Below are positions 14,967-24,227 of a stretch of 55,761 nt of DNA, one piece after another. Positions within the stretch are counted from its first letter, which is position 1; each line of letters opens with the position of its first letter. Source of the DNA: an uncultured Actinomycetes bacterium. Lineage in GTDB: Bacteria; Actinomycetota; Thermoleophilia; RBG-16-64-13. The notes beneath the pieces were generated by a model. That model did no database searches and had not been told where the DNA came from. It saw only the letters and a program-made list of their open reading frames with translations. The DNA lies in assembly GCA_903873715.1 (NCBI GenBank), contig CAIQPS010000061.1:1-55761 (forward strand). Direction: 5' to 3'. A program made the position numbers and the translations under genes.

Positions 14967-17596
14967 CCGCCCTCAGGAAGACCCCGCTCCATGGCAGCCA
15001 CGTCGCCCTCGGCGCCAAGATGGTCGACTTCGCAGGCTGGGACATGCCTCTGATGTATCCCACCGGAGTGGTGGCCGAACACCTGGCCACGAGGCGGACC
15101 GCCGGCCTGTTCGACATCTCCCACATGGGGCGCTTCACAGTGGCGGCCGGTGACGGCCTCGCCCGGCTGCAGAAGGTGCTCAGCAACAACGCGGCCGCCC
15201 TCGAACCGGGCCAGGCTCAGTACACCTTCATCCCCACCGAGACGGGCGGCGCCGTCGACGACGCCTACCTCTACCGCTTCTCAGAAGGCGAATACCTGCT
15301 CGTCGTGAACGCCGCCAACACGGCCAAGGACACCACCCACCTCGAGACGCACGGCGTCCCTCTCACCGACCGCACGGCCGGCCTGGCGATGCTCTCGCTG
15401 CAAGGGCCGGCCTCCCGTGACATCGTCGCCGGCCTCATCACCGCCGGCGCGCTCCCCGAGCCGCGGCGCAACGAACTGTCCACAGTGGCGATCGGGCACG
15501 CCCAGGTGCTTCTGGCCCGCACCGGCTACACGGGCGAGGCGCTCGGTTTCGAGCTGTTCCTGCCAGCGGAGCACGCCGGCGCCGTCTGGGAGTTGCTCGT
15601 CGAAAAAGGCGCTGTTCCCTGTGGCCTCGGCGCCCGGGACACCCTCCGGCTGGAAGCGGGACTGCCCCTGTACGGCCACGAGTTGGGCACCGACCCGATG
15701 GGGAACGAGATCCCGGTGTTCTCCTCCCCTCTCGCTCAGTTCGCCGTCAGCTTCTCCCCCGTCAAGGGCGACTACGTGGGCCGTGAGGCCCTGCTGCACC
15801 AGCAGGAAGCCTTTCACCGCATCGTGGACGGCGACCTCTCCGACATCGCGGCGCTGCCCCGCCTCACCCGTCCGGTGGCGGTCACCGGCCGCGGCGTGGC
15901 CCGCGCCGGGGCACCGGTCTTCCACACGGATGGGAGGCCCGCGGGCTGGGTCACCAGCGGCACCATGGTCCCCTACTGGAAGCCCACAGGCGACAAGCTG
16001 GCATCGCGCCCCAGCGACGAGTACGGTCTGCGTTCCATCTGCCTCGCGCTCCTGGACGCCGACCTACACGACGGAGACGACGTGCACATCGACATCCGCG
16101 GCAGCCTCACGCCGGCTGCGGTCGTGCGCTACCACCTGAGGAGCGACGCGCCGCCCTTCGCCCGGCCCATCGTCCACCGCCCGCCGGAAGAAGGCGCCGC
16201 GGCCCCGGCGCCGGACGCCCGCAAGGCCGCCGGCGATCTGGTGCGCCTCGCCGCCGAGAACCACCACTGGCGGCAGCGGGATTGCATCAACCTGATCCCG
16301 TCGGAGATGACTCCGTCCCCGCTGGTACGGCTGCTGTCGGCGAGCGACCCGGCCTTCCGCTACGCCGAACACAGGAAGCTGGAAGCCCTCGACGAGGCCG
16401 ACATCTTCTACTACCAGGGCACCGGCTTCATCGACCAGGTCGAGCAGGCCCTGGAGCGCGAGATGCGGCGGTTCCTGGGCGCGGCCGAGGTCGAGACCCG
16501 GGTGATAAGCGGCCAGATGGCCAACACCGCCCTGTTCTCGGCGCTCGTGGACCACCGGAACCGCTGGAACAGGAAAGGGGAGCCCCAGCGCCTGCGGATG
16601 GTCATGAACAACCACATCGGCAAAGGCGGCCACCTGAGCGCCCAGCCCATGGGCGCTCTCAAGGACTTCGTCGCCACCGACCCCCGGACCGACCGGCCGG
16701 CGGTGGTCAACTTCCCGGTCCAGCCCGGCGATCCCTACCGCATGGACGTCGCGGGCGCACTCGAACTCATCGAACGCCACCGCCCGGAGCTGGTGATCCT
16801 CGGGAAGAGCATGGTGCTCTACCGGGAACCGGTCGCGGATATCCGCCGTTTCGTGGACGAGGCGGGCATCGACGCGGTCGTCATGTACGACATGGCCCAC
16901 GTCCTCGGCCTTGCCGGCCGGTACTTCCAGCAACCGTTCGCGGAAGGTGCCGACTTCGTGACCGGCTCGACCCACAAGACCTTCTTCGGCACTCAGCGTG
17001 GCGTCGTCGCCACCCGCTTCGGCCGGCGGGACGACGAGTACGAACTGTGGGAGGCGGTCCAGCGGCGCACCTTCCCGGGCTCGGTGTCGAACCACCACCT
17101 GGGCACCATGCTCGGTCTGCTGGCCGCCGCCTACGAGATGAACCACTTCAAGGACGAGTATCAGCCCGCCGTGATAGCCAATGCCAAGGCGTTCGCGCAG
17201 GCGCTGGCAGCCGCCGGTCTGCGCGTGGCCGGCGGCCCGGCCGCCGGGTACACCGAGACCCACCAGGTCATCGTGGAGGTCGGATACGGACAGGGCCCGA
17301 TGCTGGCGGCCCGTCTGGAGGAGAACGACATCATCTGCAACTACCAGGCGGCCCCCGACGAGGAGGGCTTCACCGCAGCCGGTGCGCTGCGCCTGGGAGT
17401 GGCCGAGATGACCCGGTTCGGCATGGGTGCCGAAGGCTTCGCGGCGCTCGCGGGAATCATCGCGGGCGTCATCCTCGATGACCGGCGGTCAGAGGCCGAG
17501 GTCCGCGACCTCCGGCGTGCCCACCAGACCCTGCACTATTGCTTCGGCGAGGCGGACTTCCCCGAAGCGTTCCGGGCGCTGCGCGACACCATCTGA
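14963..17596 (+). CDS. Fused aminomethyltransferase (GcvT) - serine hydroxymethyltransferase
   Basis: An 877-residue fusion. Residues 1-405 are a glycine-cleavage T protein: MVDFAGWDMPLMYP, FDISHMG, VVNAANTAKD with the expected catalytic Asp, and LEAGLPLYGHE. After a Pro/Ala linker, residues about 415-877 are a PLP enzyme of the SHMT family, with NLIPSEMTPS, SGQMANTA and GSTHKTFFGTQRG, in which Lys672 is the Schiff-base lysine. T protein makes 5,10-methylene-THF and ammonia from the aminomethyl group of glycine; SHMT uses methylene-THF and glycine to give serine. The fusion could channel methylene-THF between the sites, making serine from glycine or the reverse. The SHMT half is divergent from the standard GlyA, and an alternative hydroxymethyl acceptor is possible. 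Start set by the ATGA overlap with the GNAT gene. Confidence 0.85.
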   Translation: MTALRKTPLHGSHVALGAKMVDFAGWDMPLMYPTGVVAEHLATRRTAGLFDISHMGRFTVAAGDGLARLQKVLSNNAAALEPGQAQYTFIPTETGGAVDDAYLYRFSEGEYLLVVNAANTAKDTTHLETHGVPLTDRTAGLAMLSLQGPASRDIVAGLITAGALPEPRRNELSTVAIGHAQVLLARTGYTGEALGFELFLPAEHAGAVWELLVEKGAVPCGLGARDTLRLEAGLPLYGHELGTDPMGNEIPVFSSPLAQFAVSFSPVKGDYVGREALLHQQEAFHRIVDGDLSDIAALPRLTRPVAVTGRGVARAGAPVFHTDGRPAGWVTSGTMVPYWKPTGDKLASRPSDEYGLRSICLALLDADLHDGDDVHIDIRGSLTPAAVVRYHLRSDAPPFARPIVHRPPEEGAAAPAPDARKAAGDLVRLAAENHHWRQRDCINLIPSEMTPSPLVRLLSASDPAFRYAEHRKLEALDEADIFYYQGTGFIDQVEQALEREMRRFLGAAEVETRVISGQMANTALFSALVDHRNRWNRKGEPQRLRMVMNNHIGKGGHLSAQPMGALKDFVATDPRTDRPAVVNFPVQPGDPYRMDVAGALELIERHRPELVILGKSMVLYREPVADIRRFVDEAGIDAVVMYDMAHVLGLAGRYFQQPFAEGADFVTGSTHKTFFGTQRGVVATRFGRRDDEYELWEAVQRRTFPGSVSNHHLGTMLGLLAAAYEMNHFKDEYQPAVIANAKAFAQALAAAGLRVAGGPAAGYTETHQVIVEVGYGQGPMLAARLEENDIICNYQAAPDEEGFTAAGALRLGVAEMTRFGMGAEGFAALAGIIAGVILDDRRSEAEVRDLRRAHQTLHYCFGEADFPEAFRALRDTI

Positions 17597-17689
17597 CGGC
17601 CTTTTGACAGCCCCCGTCCCGCGGCCTACAGTGAAGAGCAGGCGCAGGGCGCCGGTCATGACCCTCGAGGCGAGCGAAAGGCGGGTTCT

Positions 17690-18604
17690 ATGTCTATCGG
17701 AGGCATCATCGGGATCGTCGTGGCGGTCGCCTTCATCCTGGGAATGCTGCTCTCGGGCATCAGGATCGTCCGGCCCACCCACCGGGGCCTCACCGAACGG
17801 CTCGGCAAGTACAACCGCTTCGCCGAACCCGGCTTCCACCTGATCATCCCCGTGATCGAGCACATGTACAAGGTCGATATCCGGGAGATGATGGTCGAGG
17901 CCACCCCACAGATGATCATCACCAACGACAACCTGAACGCTCAGGTGGACGCTCAGGTGTACCTCAAGGTCAAGCCGGACGAGGAGAACGTCAAGGCGTC
18001 GCAGTACAACGTCACCAACTACAAGTACCAGATCGTCAACCTGGCCCGGACGACGCTGCGTAACATCATCGGCACGCTGACCCTGAAATCGGCCAACAGC
18101 GAGCGCGGCAAGATCAACGCGGAACTGCGCCAGACGCTGCTGGAAGAGACCTCCAGTTGGGGTATCGAGATCCTGCGGACCGAACTCAAGGAGATCGACC
18201 CGCCGACCGACGTCCAGGAGACCATGAACAAGGTGGTCAAGGCCGAGAACGAGAAGGTGGCCGCGGTCGACTTCGCCACCGCCACCGAGACTCAGGCCGA
18301 CGGCCAGCGCCGCGCAGAGATCAAGAAGGCCGAGGGGATCAAGCAGGCCAAGATCCTCCAGGCCGAGGGCGAGGCTCAGGCGATCGCCCTGGTCAACGAG
18401 GCGGCGGACAAGTACTTCATCGGCAACGCCCAGATGCTGCGGAAGCTCGAAGCCGTGGAGAAGGCGCTGTCGCAGAACGCCAAGGTCGTGGTCCCGGGAG
18501 ATACCCAACTCATCAACGTCATCGGCGAACTGGCCGGCATATCCCAGACACCCAAGACCCCGGCGACCACCCCGCCCCCGCCGCCACCGGCGGCCCGGCG
18601 GTAG
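17690..18604 (+). CDS. SPFH/band 7 stomatin-like membrane protein
   Basis: A 304-residue protein. Residues 1-27 are one membrane anchor. The SPFH domain follows (RPTHRGLTERLGKYNRFAEPGFHLIIPVIEHMYKVDIRE), then a charged helical stretch with repeated AEG/QAKILQAEGEAQA at about 205-230, typical of oligomerising stomatin/paraslipin proteins. The C-terminus is Pro-rich. Family members form membrane microdomain rings and often pair with an NfeD protease, but no NfeD gene is adjacent here. A strong terminator follows, so the gene is probably monocistronic. Confidence 0.9.
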   Translation: MSIGGIIGIVVAVAFILGMLLSGIRIVRPTHRGLTERLGKYNRFAEPGFHLIIPVIEHMYKVDIREMMVEATPQMIITNDNLNAQVDAQVYLKVKPDEENVKASQYNVTNYKYQIVNLARTTLRNIIGTLTLKSANSERGKINAELRQTLLEETSSWGIEILRTELKEIDPPTDVQETMNKVVKAENEKVAAVDFATATETQADGQRRAEIKKAEGIKQAKILQAEGEAQAIALVNEAADKYFIGNAQMLRKLEAVEKALSQNAKVVVPGDTQLINVIGELAGISQTPKTPATTPPPPPPAARR

Positions 18605-18639
18605 CGGCCGCCCACCCGAAGACCTCACAGCACCGCACA

Positions 18640-18676
18640 CCGCCGTCCGGCCCCACAGGCCGGGCGGCGGTCTCGT
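18640..18676 (+). terminator. Terminator after the band-7 gene
   Basis: A 13-bp stem, 18640-18652 with 18658-18670, containing one G-U pair and a 5-nt loop, is followed by TCTCGT. It lies about 36 nt past the stop. Confidence 0.7.
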
Positions 18677-18695
18677 TCGAGAGGGGTGGCGGACC

Positions 18696-19073
18696 CTAGA
18701 TGGCGGTGTCCCGCCAGGAGGGCGGCTCGTCAGGCACTGCGAGAAGCGCCAGAGCTTCGTCGCGCCCGGAGAACATCCGCAGCCCCGGCTCCTGCGCCAA
18801 CCCGACGATCTCGAACAGCCGCTGGACGTTGCGATCGGCCCCGATAACCCCCAGCCATCCGGTGGGCTGGGACCGGCGCACCAGATACAGGAACACGGCG
18901 AGCCCCCCGCTGTCGATGTAGCGGCAGGAGGTGAGATCGACGAACAGCCGCTGAGCGCCTGAGCGCAGGCTCTCCTGGACGGCCAGTTCCAGTTCACCGG
19001 CGGTCGAATGGTCGACCTCGCCGCTTACGACAAGCAGCGGGACACCCTCGAGGGACTCTCCGCGTATCTCCAT
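18696..19073 (-). CDS. STAS-domain anti-sigma-factor antagonist
   Basis: A 125-residue protein, about the full length of SpoIIAA/RsbV proteins. It starts [29 protein letters not shown], with the conserved strand and Asp-His-Ser turn. Residues about 55-70 read [18 protein letters not shown], with the Asp-Ser-Gly that carries the regulatory phosphoserine. Phosphorylation by an RsbW-type kinase and dephosphorylation by a SpoIIE-type phosphatase would switch its binding to an anti-sigma factor. No kinase or sigma gene is adjacent; the kinase/phosphatase fusion at 7426-9861 is a candidate partner. The ATG at 19073 is favoured over upstream starts because the extra residues lie outside the domain. 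Confidence 0.85.
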   Translation of the reverse strand: MEIRGESLEGVPLLVVSGEVDHSTAGELELAVQESLRSGAQRLFVDLTSCRYIDSGGLAVFLYLVRRSQPTGWLGVIGADRNVQRLFEIVGLAQEPGLRMFSGRDEALALLAVPDEPPSWRDTAI

Positions 19074-19201
19074 GCTCTCTCCCGGCCTCCGATGGGAAGG
19101 GACCCCACAACGGTGCTTGCTACCCGCCAGGAGCGACGGCAAAACATGTACGCATCGGGTCGACCGTCACGGCTGCGAGGCCGGACGGGTCGAGGACCCG
19201 G

Positions 19202-19720
19202 CTAGATACCGGGCTTCTGCCGCCCGCTGGGGACGACGGTCGCCTCGATCTCGGGGGCGATGAAGGCCACGTCCTTGCCGAGTTCGATCCATTGGGGAGT
19301 GGGCAGGAACGGGGTGCCGTCGAAGACGTCGGAGAAGCGGCCGCCCGACAACTCGTAGCCGTATATCTCCCCCGTGGTCTCGTCGAACACGACATCGGAG
19401 ATCTTGCCGAGATCCTTGCCCTTGGTGGTCACCAGCCTCAGCCCTTTGATGTGGGTCTTCTTGGCGAGTGCCGCCTTGATGGCGCGGTCCGAACCGGCTT
19501 TGACCACGCTGCGCATGGTGTCGAGGACCACGTTGTCTTCCCCGAAGGCCTGCACGGCCTTCCAGGCCGCCACTTTCGACGGGAGGAACATGCTGTCGGA
19601 GAGCACGAGGCCGATCACCTCCCGGCCTGCGGGATCGACCACCAGGTCCTTGATCCTGCCGACCTGCCGGCCGCCGTCGCGCGAAGTCACTTGCCGCCCG
19701 ATGACGTTGGTGGCTTTCAT
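19202..19720 (-). CDS. Two-domain PRC-barrel protein
   Basis: A 172-residue protein. ATG 19720 is chosen because AGGAGG lies 8 nt upstream; a GTG at 19729 is too close to it. Two PRC-barrel repeats are visible: residues about 5-75 ([25 protein letters not shown]) and about 88-160 ([32 protein letters not shown]). PRC-barrels occur in RNA processing (RimM), photosynthetic reaction centres and stress proteins; the function here is not fixed. It follows a 41-residue membrane peptide gene by 12 nt and is probably co-transcribed with it. Confidence 0.8.
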   Translation of the reverse strand: MKATNVIGRQVTSRDGGRQVGRIKDLVVDPAGREVIGLVLSDSMFLPSKVAAWKAVQAFGEDNVVLDTMRSVVKAGSDRAIKAALAKKTHIKGLRLVTTKGKDLGKISDVVFDETTGEIYGYELSGGRFSDVFDGTPFLPTPQWIELGKDVAFIAPEIEATVVPSGRQKPGI

Positions 19721-19732
19721 CCCACCCACCTC

Positions 19733-19858
19733 CTACGAGCCGAAGATGTGGATGACGCCGGTCGCGGCCAGCACCACCACGATGGCGACGACCACGACTA
19801 CGACGGCGATGAGCTCCCACCAGACCGACACGGTCTTCCTACCGACGAATCGTGGCAT
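19733..19858 (-). CDS. 41-residue single-span membrane peptide
   Basis: A short frame with ATG 19858 and GGAGG 5 nt upstream. The sequence is [16 protein letters not shown], then a Val/Ile/Ala-rich membrane segment (about residues 17-33), then a short tail ending IFGS. Basic residues precede the segment, so the N-terminus would face the cytosol. The stop at 19733 lies just before the RBS of the PRC-barrel gene, so the two form a small operon. No family was recognised. It is supported by its RBS, context and membrane composition. Confidence 0.65.
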   Translation of the reverse strand: MPRFVGRKTVSVWWELIAVVVVVVAIVVVLAATGVIHIFGS

Positions 19859-19942
19859 GGAGGCCTCCGGGAAGACGGGACCGCAGTGTGCGAGACACGA
19901 CCAGTATACAATCGCACCGCACAGCTCACGTTGGGGGACAGG

Positions 19943-22066
19943 ATGACCAACCGCCTTTCGCGCGAGTCCAGCCCGTATCTGTTGCAGCACGCCGAGAACC
20001 CCGTCGATTGGTTCCCGTGGGGCGCCGAGGCCTTGGCCAAGGCGCGGGCCGAAGACAAGCCGATCTTCCTCAGCATCGGATACTCGTCGTGCCACTGGTG
20101 CCACGTCATGGCACACGAATCGTTCGAGGATGAGGAGACCGCGGCCTATCTGAACGAACACTTCGTGAGCATCAAGGTGGACCGCGAGGAGCGCCCCGAC
20201 CTCGATGCCGTCTACATGGAAGCGGTGCAGGCAGTGACCGGTCAGGGTGGGTGGCCGCTGAGCGCCTTCCTTGCGCCGGACACGACACCCTTCTTTGGCG
20301 GCACCTACTTCCCGCCGACGCCTCGACACGGCATGCCCTCGTTCCGCCAAGTCCTCGAAGCCATCGTGGCCGCCTGGGCCGGCCGGCGCGAGGAACTCGC
20401 CCGCGCGGCCGAGTCGGTGCGCGCCCATCTGCGGCGGGAGACGGCCATGCACGCCGGCGACTCGCCGGACTATGCGGACATCCTCGCCGGCGCCGACCAG
20501 GAACTGCACGCCTCCGCCGACGGCCGTGACGGCGGTTGGGGCGGCGCCCCGAAGTTCCCCCAGCCGATGGTGCTCGAATACCTCCTTGCCCGGCAGACGG
20601 TGGGTCCGCAACCGGAACTCGAGCGGGACATCGAGATCACCCTGGACGCCATGGCCGCGGGCGGCATCTACGACCAGCTTGCCGGCGGCTTCCACCGCTA
20701 CTCCACCGACGGCGTCTGGCTGGTGCCTCACTTCGAGAAGATGCTCTACGACAACGCCCAGATCGCCCGCTGCTACGTGCACGCCTGGCAGCACCTGGGC
20801 AAGCCCCGTTACCGCACCATCGCCACCGAGACCCTCGACTACCTGCTGCGCGAGATGACACATCCCGAAGGCGGCTTCTTCAGCGCCCAAGACGCCGACA
20901 CTCCGGAAGGCGAGGGCGCCTACTTCACCTGGACGACCGCCGAGGTCCGGGACCTTCTCCCTCCCGCCGAAGCCTCCGCCATCATCGACACGTACGGCCT
21001 GACCGAGGAGGGCGACTTCGAGGGAAGGAACATCCTGAGGCTGCGGCCGGGCTTCCCGACGCCGGCCAGGCCCGATCCGGCTTCGTCGGAGATACTTGGT
21101 GCCGCGCGGGCCCGCTTGCGGGCCGCCCGCGAGACGCGGCCCCGGCCCGCGCGCGACGAGAAGATCCTGGCCGGATGGAACGGCCTCGCCATCGCGGCGC
21201 TGGCAGATGCCGCGGCCGCTCTCGATTCGCCGCTGTACCGCGGCGCCGCGGAGAAGACGGGTACCTTCATCCTGGAGCACATGACCGGACGGGGGACGGC
21301 GCCCGGCGGCGGACCGGCTCCGGCGCCCAGTGATGGGTCAGCGGCCGCCGCGGACAGCGCCACACCGGCCACCATGCGGTTGTTCCATTCGTGGAAGGAC
21401 GGCCACATCTCCGGCGACGGGTTCCTGGACGACCACGCCTGTGTGGCCGAGGGCTTCCTCGCCCTCTACCGGTGTACCTTCGACGAACGCTGGTTCGTGG
21501 CCGCCCGGTCCCTCGCGGACGCCCTGATCGAGCGGTTCGACCGCCCCGGAGGCGGGTTCTACGACACGAGCGCCGGCCACGAGGCCCTCATAAGCCGTCC
21601 CCGGGCGGCCTACGACAGCCCCACGCCCACCGGCAGCTCCATGGCCGCGACGGTGCTCCTCAAGATGGCGGCCTACACCGGCGAGGACCGGTACCGCGCC
21701 AAGGCTGAGGAGGCCTTGGCCTCTCTTGCCCACGTCGCCGCGGCCGCCCCGGTCATGGCAGGACAGTGGCTCTCCGCCGCACTTCTCGCGGAGGGGCCTG
21801 TCACCGAGACCGCTATCGTCGGAGACCTGGAGCATCCGCGTGGCCAGGCCCTCGTGGAGACCGCGCGCAGGAGGTTCCAGCCGCTCATGGTGGTGGCGGC
21901 GCGGCACGCCGGCGCCGCCACGGCGATCCCCATCCTGGATGACCGGGAACCCGCGCCAGAGAGCACTGCCCAGGCCTGGGTCTGCCGCCACGCCACCTGC
22001 TCGACCCCCACCGATGACCCGGAAGTCCTGACCGCACTCCTGGCCGGCGGCACGCCTCCGCTCTAG
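19943..22066 (+). CDS. DUF255 thioredoxin-domain / six-hairpin glycosidase-like protein (YyaL family)
   Basis: A 707-residue protein starting [27 protein letters not shown], the hallmark N-terminus of the YyaL/spermatogenesis-associated protein 20 family. The thioredoxin-like domain (about 1-165) has the [15 protein letters not shown] motif, with a C-x2-C at about residues 50-53. The remainder is an alpha/alpha-barrel-like domain with [43 protein letters not shown] and [12 protein letters not shown]. The cellular role is not known for bacterial members; redox or sugar-isomerase roles have been suggested. A TATACAAT box at 19905-19912 may be its -10. A terminator follows. Confidence 0.88.
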   Translation: MTNRLSRESSPYLLQHAENPVDWFPWGAEALAKARAEDKPIFLSIGYSSCHWCHVMAHESFEDEETAAYLNEHFVSIKVDREERPDLDAVYMEAVQAVTGQGGWPLSAFLAPDTTPFFGGTYFPPTPRHGMPSFRQVLEAIVAAWAGRREELARAAESVRAHLRRETAMHAGDSPDYADILAGADQELHASADGRDGGWGGAPKFPQPMVLEYLLARQTVGPQPELERDIEITLDAMAAGGIYDQLAGGFHRYSTDGVWLVPHFEKMLYDNAQIARCYVHAWQHLGKPRYRTIATETLDYLLREMTHPEGGFFSAQDADTPEGEGAYFTWTTAEVRDLLPPAEASAIIDTYGLTEEGDFEGRNILRLRPGFPTPARPDPASSEILGAARARLRAARETRPRPARDEKILAGWNGLAIAALADAAAALDSPLYRGAAEKTGTFILEHMTGRGTAPGGGPAPAPSDGSAAAADSATPATMRLFHSWKDGHISGDGFLDDHACVAEGFLALYRCTFDERWFVAARSLADALIERFDRPGGGFYDTSAGHEALISRPRAAYDSPTPTGSSMAATVLLKMAAYTGEDRYRAKAEEALASLAHVAAAAPVMAGQWLSAALLAEGPVTETAIVGDLEHPRGQALVETARRRFQPLMVVAARHAGAATAIPILDDREPAPESTAQAWVCRHATCSTPTDDPEVLTALLAGGTPPL

Positions 22067-22088
22067 CACCTGGTGCCACACCAAAAGG

Positions 22089-22115
22089 AAGGGGCCGGTC
22101 GCCCGGCCCCTTTGC
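22089..22115. terminator. Bidirectional terminator between convergent genes
   Basis: A 10-bp stem AAGGGGCCGG / CCGGCCCCTT with a 4-nt loop. TTTGCC follows on + and TCCTTTTGG on minus. It separates the DUF255 gene from the RRM gene. Confidence 0.8.
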
Positions 22116-22137
22116 CTGTCTCGTATCCCAGCGAAGG

Positions 22138-22536
22138 TTAGTAGCGGGAGCCCCCGCCACCGTAGCCACCGCCACCGCCGTAGCCGCCGCGGGAACCGCC
22201 GCCCCCGTAGCCGCCACCGCCATAGCCGCCCCCGCCGCCGTAGCCGCCGCGGGAACCGCCGCCGCCGAAACCGCCGGGCCGGCGTTCCTGCTCGCGAGCG
22301 TTGTCGACGTTGATGGTGCGGCCGTCAAGATCGGTGCCGTTTAGCGCCTCTTTGGCGGCGTCGCCCTCTTCGGGGCTGCTCATCTCTACGAACGCGAACC
22401 CTTTCGGGCGGCCGGTCTGGCGATCGGTGATGATGTTCACCGATACTACTTCTCCGTGGACACCGAAGGTCTTCTGAAGAGTCTCCTCGTTGGTGCCGTA
22501 AGAGAGGTTACCGACATACAACCTAGCCGTGCTCAT
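22138..22536 (-). CDS. RRM-domain glycine-rich RNA-binding protein
   Basis: A 132-residue protein. A single RRM spans residues about 5-82, with RNP2 LYVGNL at 6-11 and RNP1 KGFAFVEM at 45-52. The rest, from about residue 90, is a Gly-rich tail of GGYGGGG and GGSRGG repeats ending SRY. It is the bacterial counterpart of cyanobacterial Rbp and plant GRP proteins, which bind RNA and are often cold- or stress-induced. The gene has a convincing promoter and a leader of roughly 100 nt, which could be where regulation acts. The repeated GGC/GGT codons in the tail explain the direct DNA repeats at 22141-22266. Confidence 0.92.
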   Translation of the reverse strand: MSTARLYVGNLSYGTNEETLQKTFGVHGEVVSVNIITDRQTGRPKGFAFVEMSSPEEGDAAKEALNGTDLDGRTINVDNAREQERRPGGFGGGGSRGGYGGGGGYGGGGYGGGGSRGGYGGGGGYGGGGSRY

Positions 22537-22648
22537 TCACTCCTCCACAGTACTGGTGGCACAAAGCGCATTCGTTCGGACGTACCTGTGGACGAGAAGA
22601 AAGCTGGGCATCTACGCGTCGACGAGGTTCTCCTACCGATGCAGCACA

Positions 22649-22676
22649 AGCATACAACGGGCGTTTCGAAAAGCAA
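22649..22676 (-). promoter_or_regulatory. Promoter of the RRM gene
   Basis: On the minus strand, TTGCTT (-35) and TATGCT (-10) are separated by 16 nt. The expected start is near 22641, giving a 5' UTR of about 105 nt before ATG 22536, long enough for regulatory structure. The whole stretch 22537-22718 contains no credible gene and is less GC-rich than its surroundings. Confidence 0.55.
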
Positions 22677-22718
22677 TACTCATGGGCCTGGACATTTGTA
22701 TAAACATTGACCTGGAGG

Positions 22719-23120
22719 TTATCTCCAAACGTAGTAGTACAAGTGCCCACCAAGCGCCAAAACGACCACCCAGGCCCCGAACGCCGTCCACATGTACGGC
22801 CGCAGACGGTGCGCGAACTTAATGACGCCGGCCATCACCAGGTTGAAGAACGCGAAGAGCAGCACGACGATCAACCCGAGGACGTGGTGGACGAGAAACT
22901 CGGCGTAGAGCTTCGGGTCGTTGCTGAAAGCGGGCAGGAGGACCCCCAGCCGCGGCCCCATGATGGCGGCGACGAGGACGATCTGTATCCCCACTGCCAC
23001 GCGCATGACCAGGCAGTGCCGCTTGAGCCGCCTCTTCTTTGCCAGCCACATAGCGGCCAGCGCCGTCACGAATATGACAGCCTGCAGCACGAGGTTGGCG
23101 ACGATGAAGCCGAAGCCCAT
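22719..23120 (-). CDS. Four-helix membrane protein, possibly DUF420-like
   Basis: A 133-residue protein with GGGGGAG before the ATG. Four membrane segments lie at about residues 5-25, 42-60, 75-100 and 110-130. The histidines in LKRHCLVMRV and LVHHVLG, together with the helix count and length, recall DUF420/CtaM-type proteins tied to cytochrome oxidase assembly, but I am not certain of the match. No oxidase genes are nearby. It may share transcription with the coiled-coil gene upstream, although 55 nt separate them. Confidence 0.65.
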   Translation of the reverse strand: MGFGFIVANLVLQAVIFVTALAAMWLAKKRRLKRHCLVMRVAVGIQIVLVAAIMGPRLGVLLPAFSNDPKLYAEFLVHHVLGLIVVLLFAFFNLVMAGVIKFAHRLRPYMWTAFGAWVVVLALGGHLYYYVWR

Positions 23121-23175
23121 GCTCTCCCCCTCTCAGCGAAGCCTGCGGCCACCCGAGCCGGCAGCCAGGCCGGAA

Positions 23176-23418
23176 TTACTGCTCGGCGCCGGAGCCCTGC
23201 TGCTCGTCGAGCGCCAGCAGGATGCTCTGCAGCTCGGCGACCTTGCCGCTGAGAGCGGAGAGTTCGTTCGTGAGACGCTCGGTGGCCTGGCTGACCTTCG
23301 CGCCGGCCGCGTCGCTCAACTCGTCTTCTTGGATCAGCTCTTCGATCTCGTCCAGATAGAAGAAAGCCTCGTCCAGCTTCAGCTTCGCCTTGTCCAGATT
23401 ACCGATGATCCGTTCCAA
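23176..23418 (-). CDS. Small coiled-coil protein
   Basis: An 80-residue acidic protein. A TTG start at 23418 is chosen because GAGGAGG lies 6 nt upstream; no ATG fits. The sequence is almost entirely helical heptads (NLDKAKLKLDEAFFYLDEIEELI, then ATERLTNELSALSGKVAELQSILLAL), predicting one or two coiled coils. No family was recognised. It is divergent from the alpha/beta hydrolase gene, with about 70 nt between starts. Confidence 0.65.
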   Translation of the reverse strand: MERIIGNLDKAKLKLDEAFFYLDEIEELIQEDELSDAAGAKVSQATERLTNELSALSGKVAELQSILLALDEQQGSGAEQ

Positions 23419-23488
23419 TGCGTCCTCCTCAGGGTATGCGCCTGTATATTACACATTGTTCCCGCTCTTGCGGACAAGGGGGTGTCCC

Positions 23489-24223
23489 GTGCCTGCCTCC
23501 GGCCCGGCCGTTCTGAAGATCGCAGTGTCCGAACACTCGTCCGTCACCGCCAAGGCGGAGATGCCCGCGCGCATCGGCGCCGGCACGCCGGTGCTGATAC
23601 TCGCCCACGGCGCCAACAACGACCTGGACCACCCCCTGCTGGTGGCCGTCACCCGGCATGCGGCCGCCCAAGCCGGGGCGATCGCCGTCCGGTTCAACTT
23701 CCCGTACATGGAGCGTGGCGCAAGCTCGCCGGACCCAGCGCCGATCCTGGAGGACTGCTTCCGCCGTGTGCACGATCACGTGGTCGACGAACTGGCGGCT
23801 CCGGGGGCCCCGGTCTTCATCGGCGGCAAGTCGCTGGGCGGCAAGACCGCGGCCGAGTTGATCTCCCGGGGTGAGGAAGGCGAGGGCATCGTGGCCGCGG
23901 GGTTGGTTGAACTCGGTTACCCGCTACACCGCCCGGGCCACAAGGAGAACCTCTGGACCGAACCTCTCCGCAAGATCGGCGTGCCCAGCCTGTTCCTCAT
24001 CGGGGAGAAGGACCCGTTCTGCGACACCGACCTGCTGCGCCCCCTCCTCGCCCGCTTGCTCCATCCCGCCAAGCTCGTCGTAGTGCCCGGCGGCGACCAT
24101 TCGCTCCACAGGGCCGGCAGGGCGAAGGAACCTCACGGGGAGAGCGGCGTGGACGAGTTCGCCGACGTGGCGGACGAGGTGGCGCGCTTCCTGGATGAGG
24201 TCGCGGCCGGCTTGAAGAGCTAG
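23489..24223 (+). CDS. Alpha/beta hydrolase of the KANL3/Tex30 type
   Basis: A 244-residue protein. GTG 23489 is selected because AAGGGGG lies 6 nt before it; the frame extends upstream but without a site. The fold elements are in order: PVLILAHGANNDLDHPL (oxyanion strand), RFNFPYMERG, the nucleophile elbow GGKSLGGK (G-x-S-x-G), LIGEKDPFCD (acid) and PGGDHSL (His). A complete Ser-Asp-His triad is visible. This subfamily resembles dienelactone-hydrolase-like esterases; the substrate is unknown. It converges on the DMT transporter gene with only 4 nt between stops. Confidence 0.82.
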   Translation: MPASGPAVLKIAVSEHSSVTAKAEMPARIGAGTPVLILAHGANNDLDHPLLVAVTRHAAAQAGAIAVRFNFPYMERGASSPDPAPILEDCFRRVHDHVVDELAAPGAPVFIGGKSLGGKTAAELISRGEEGEGIVAAGLVELGYPLHRPGHKENLWTEPLRKIGVPSLFLIGEKDPFCDTDLLRPLLARLLHPAKLVVVPGGDHSLHRAGRAKEPHGESGVDEFADVADEVARFLDEVAAGLKS

Positions 24224-24227
24224 CCCG

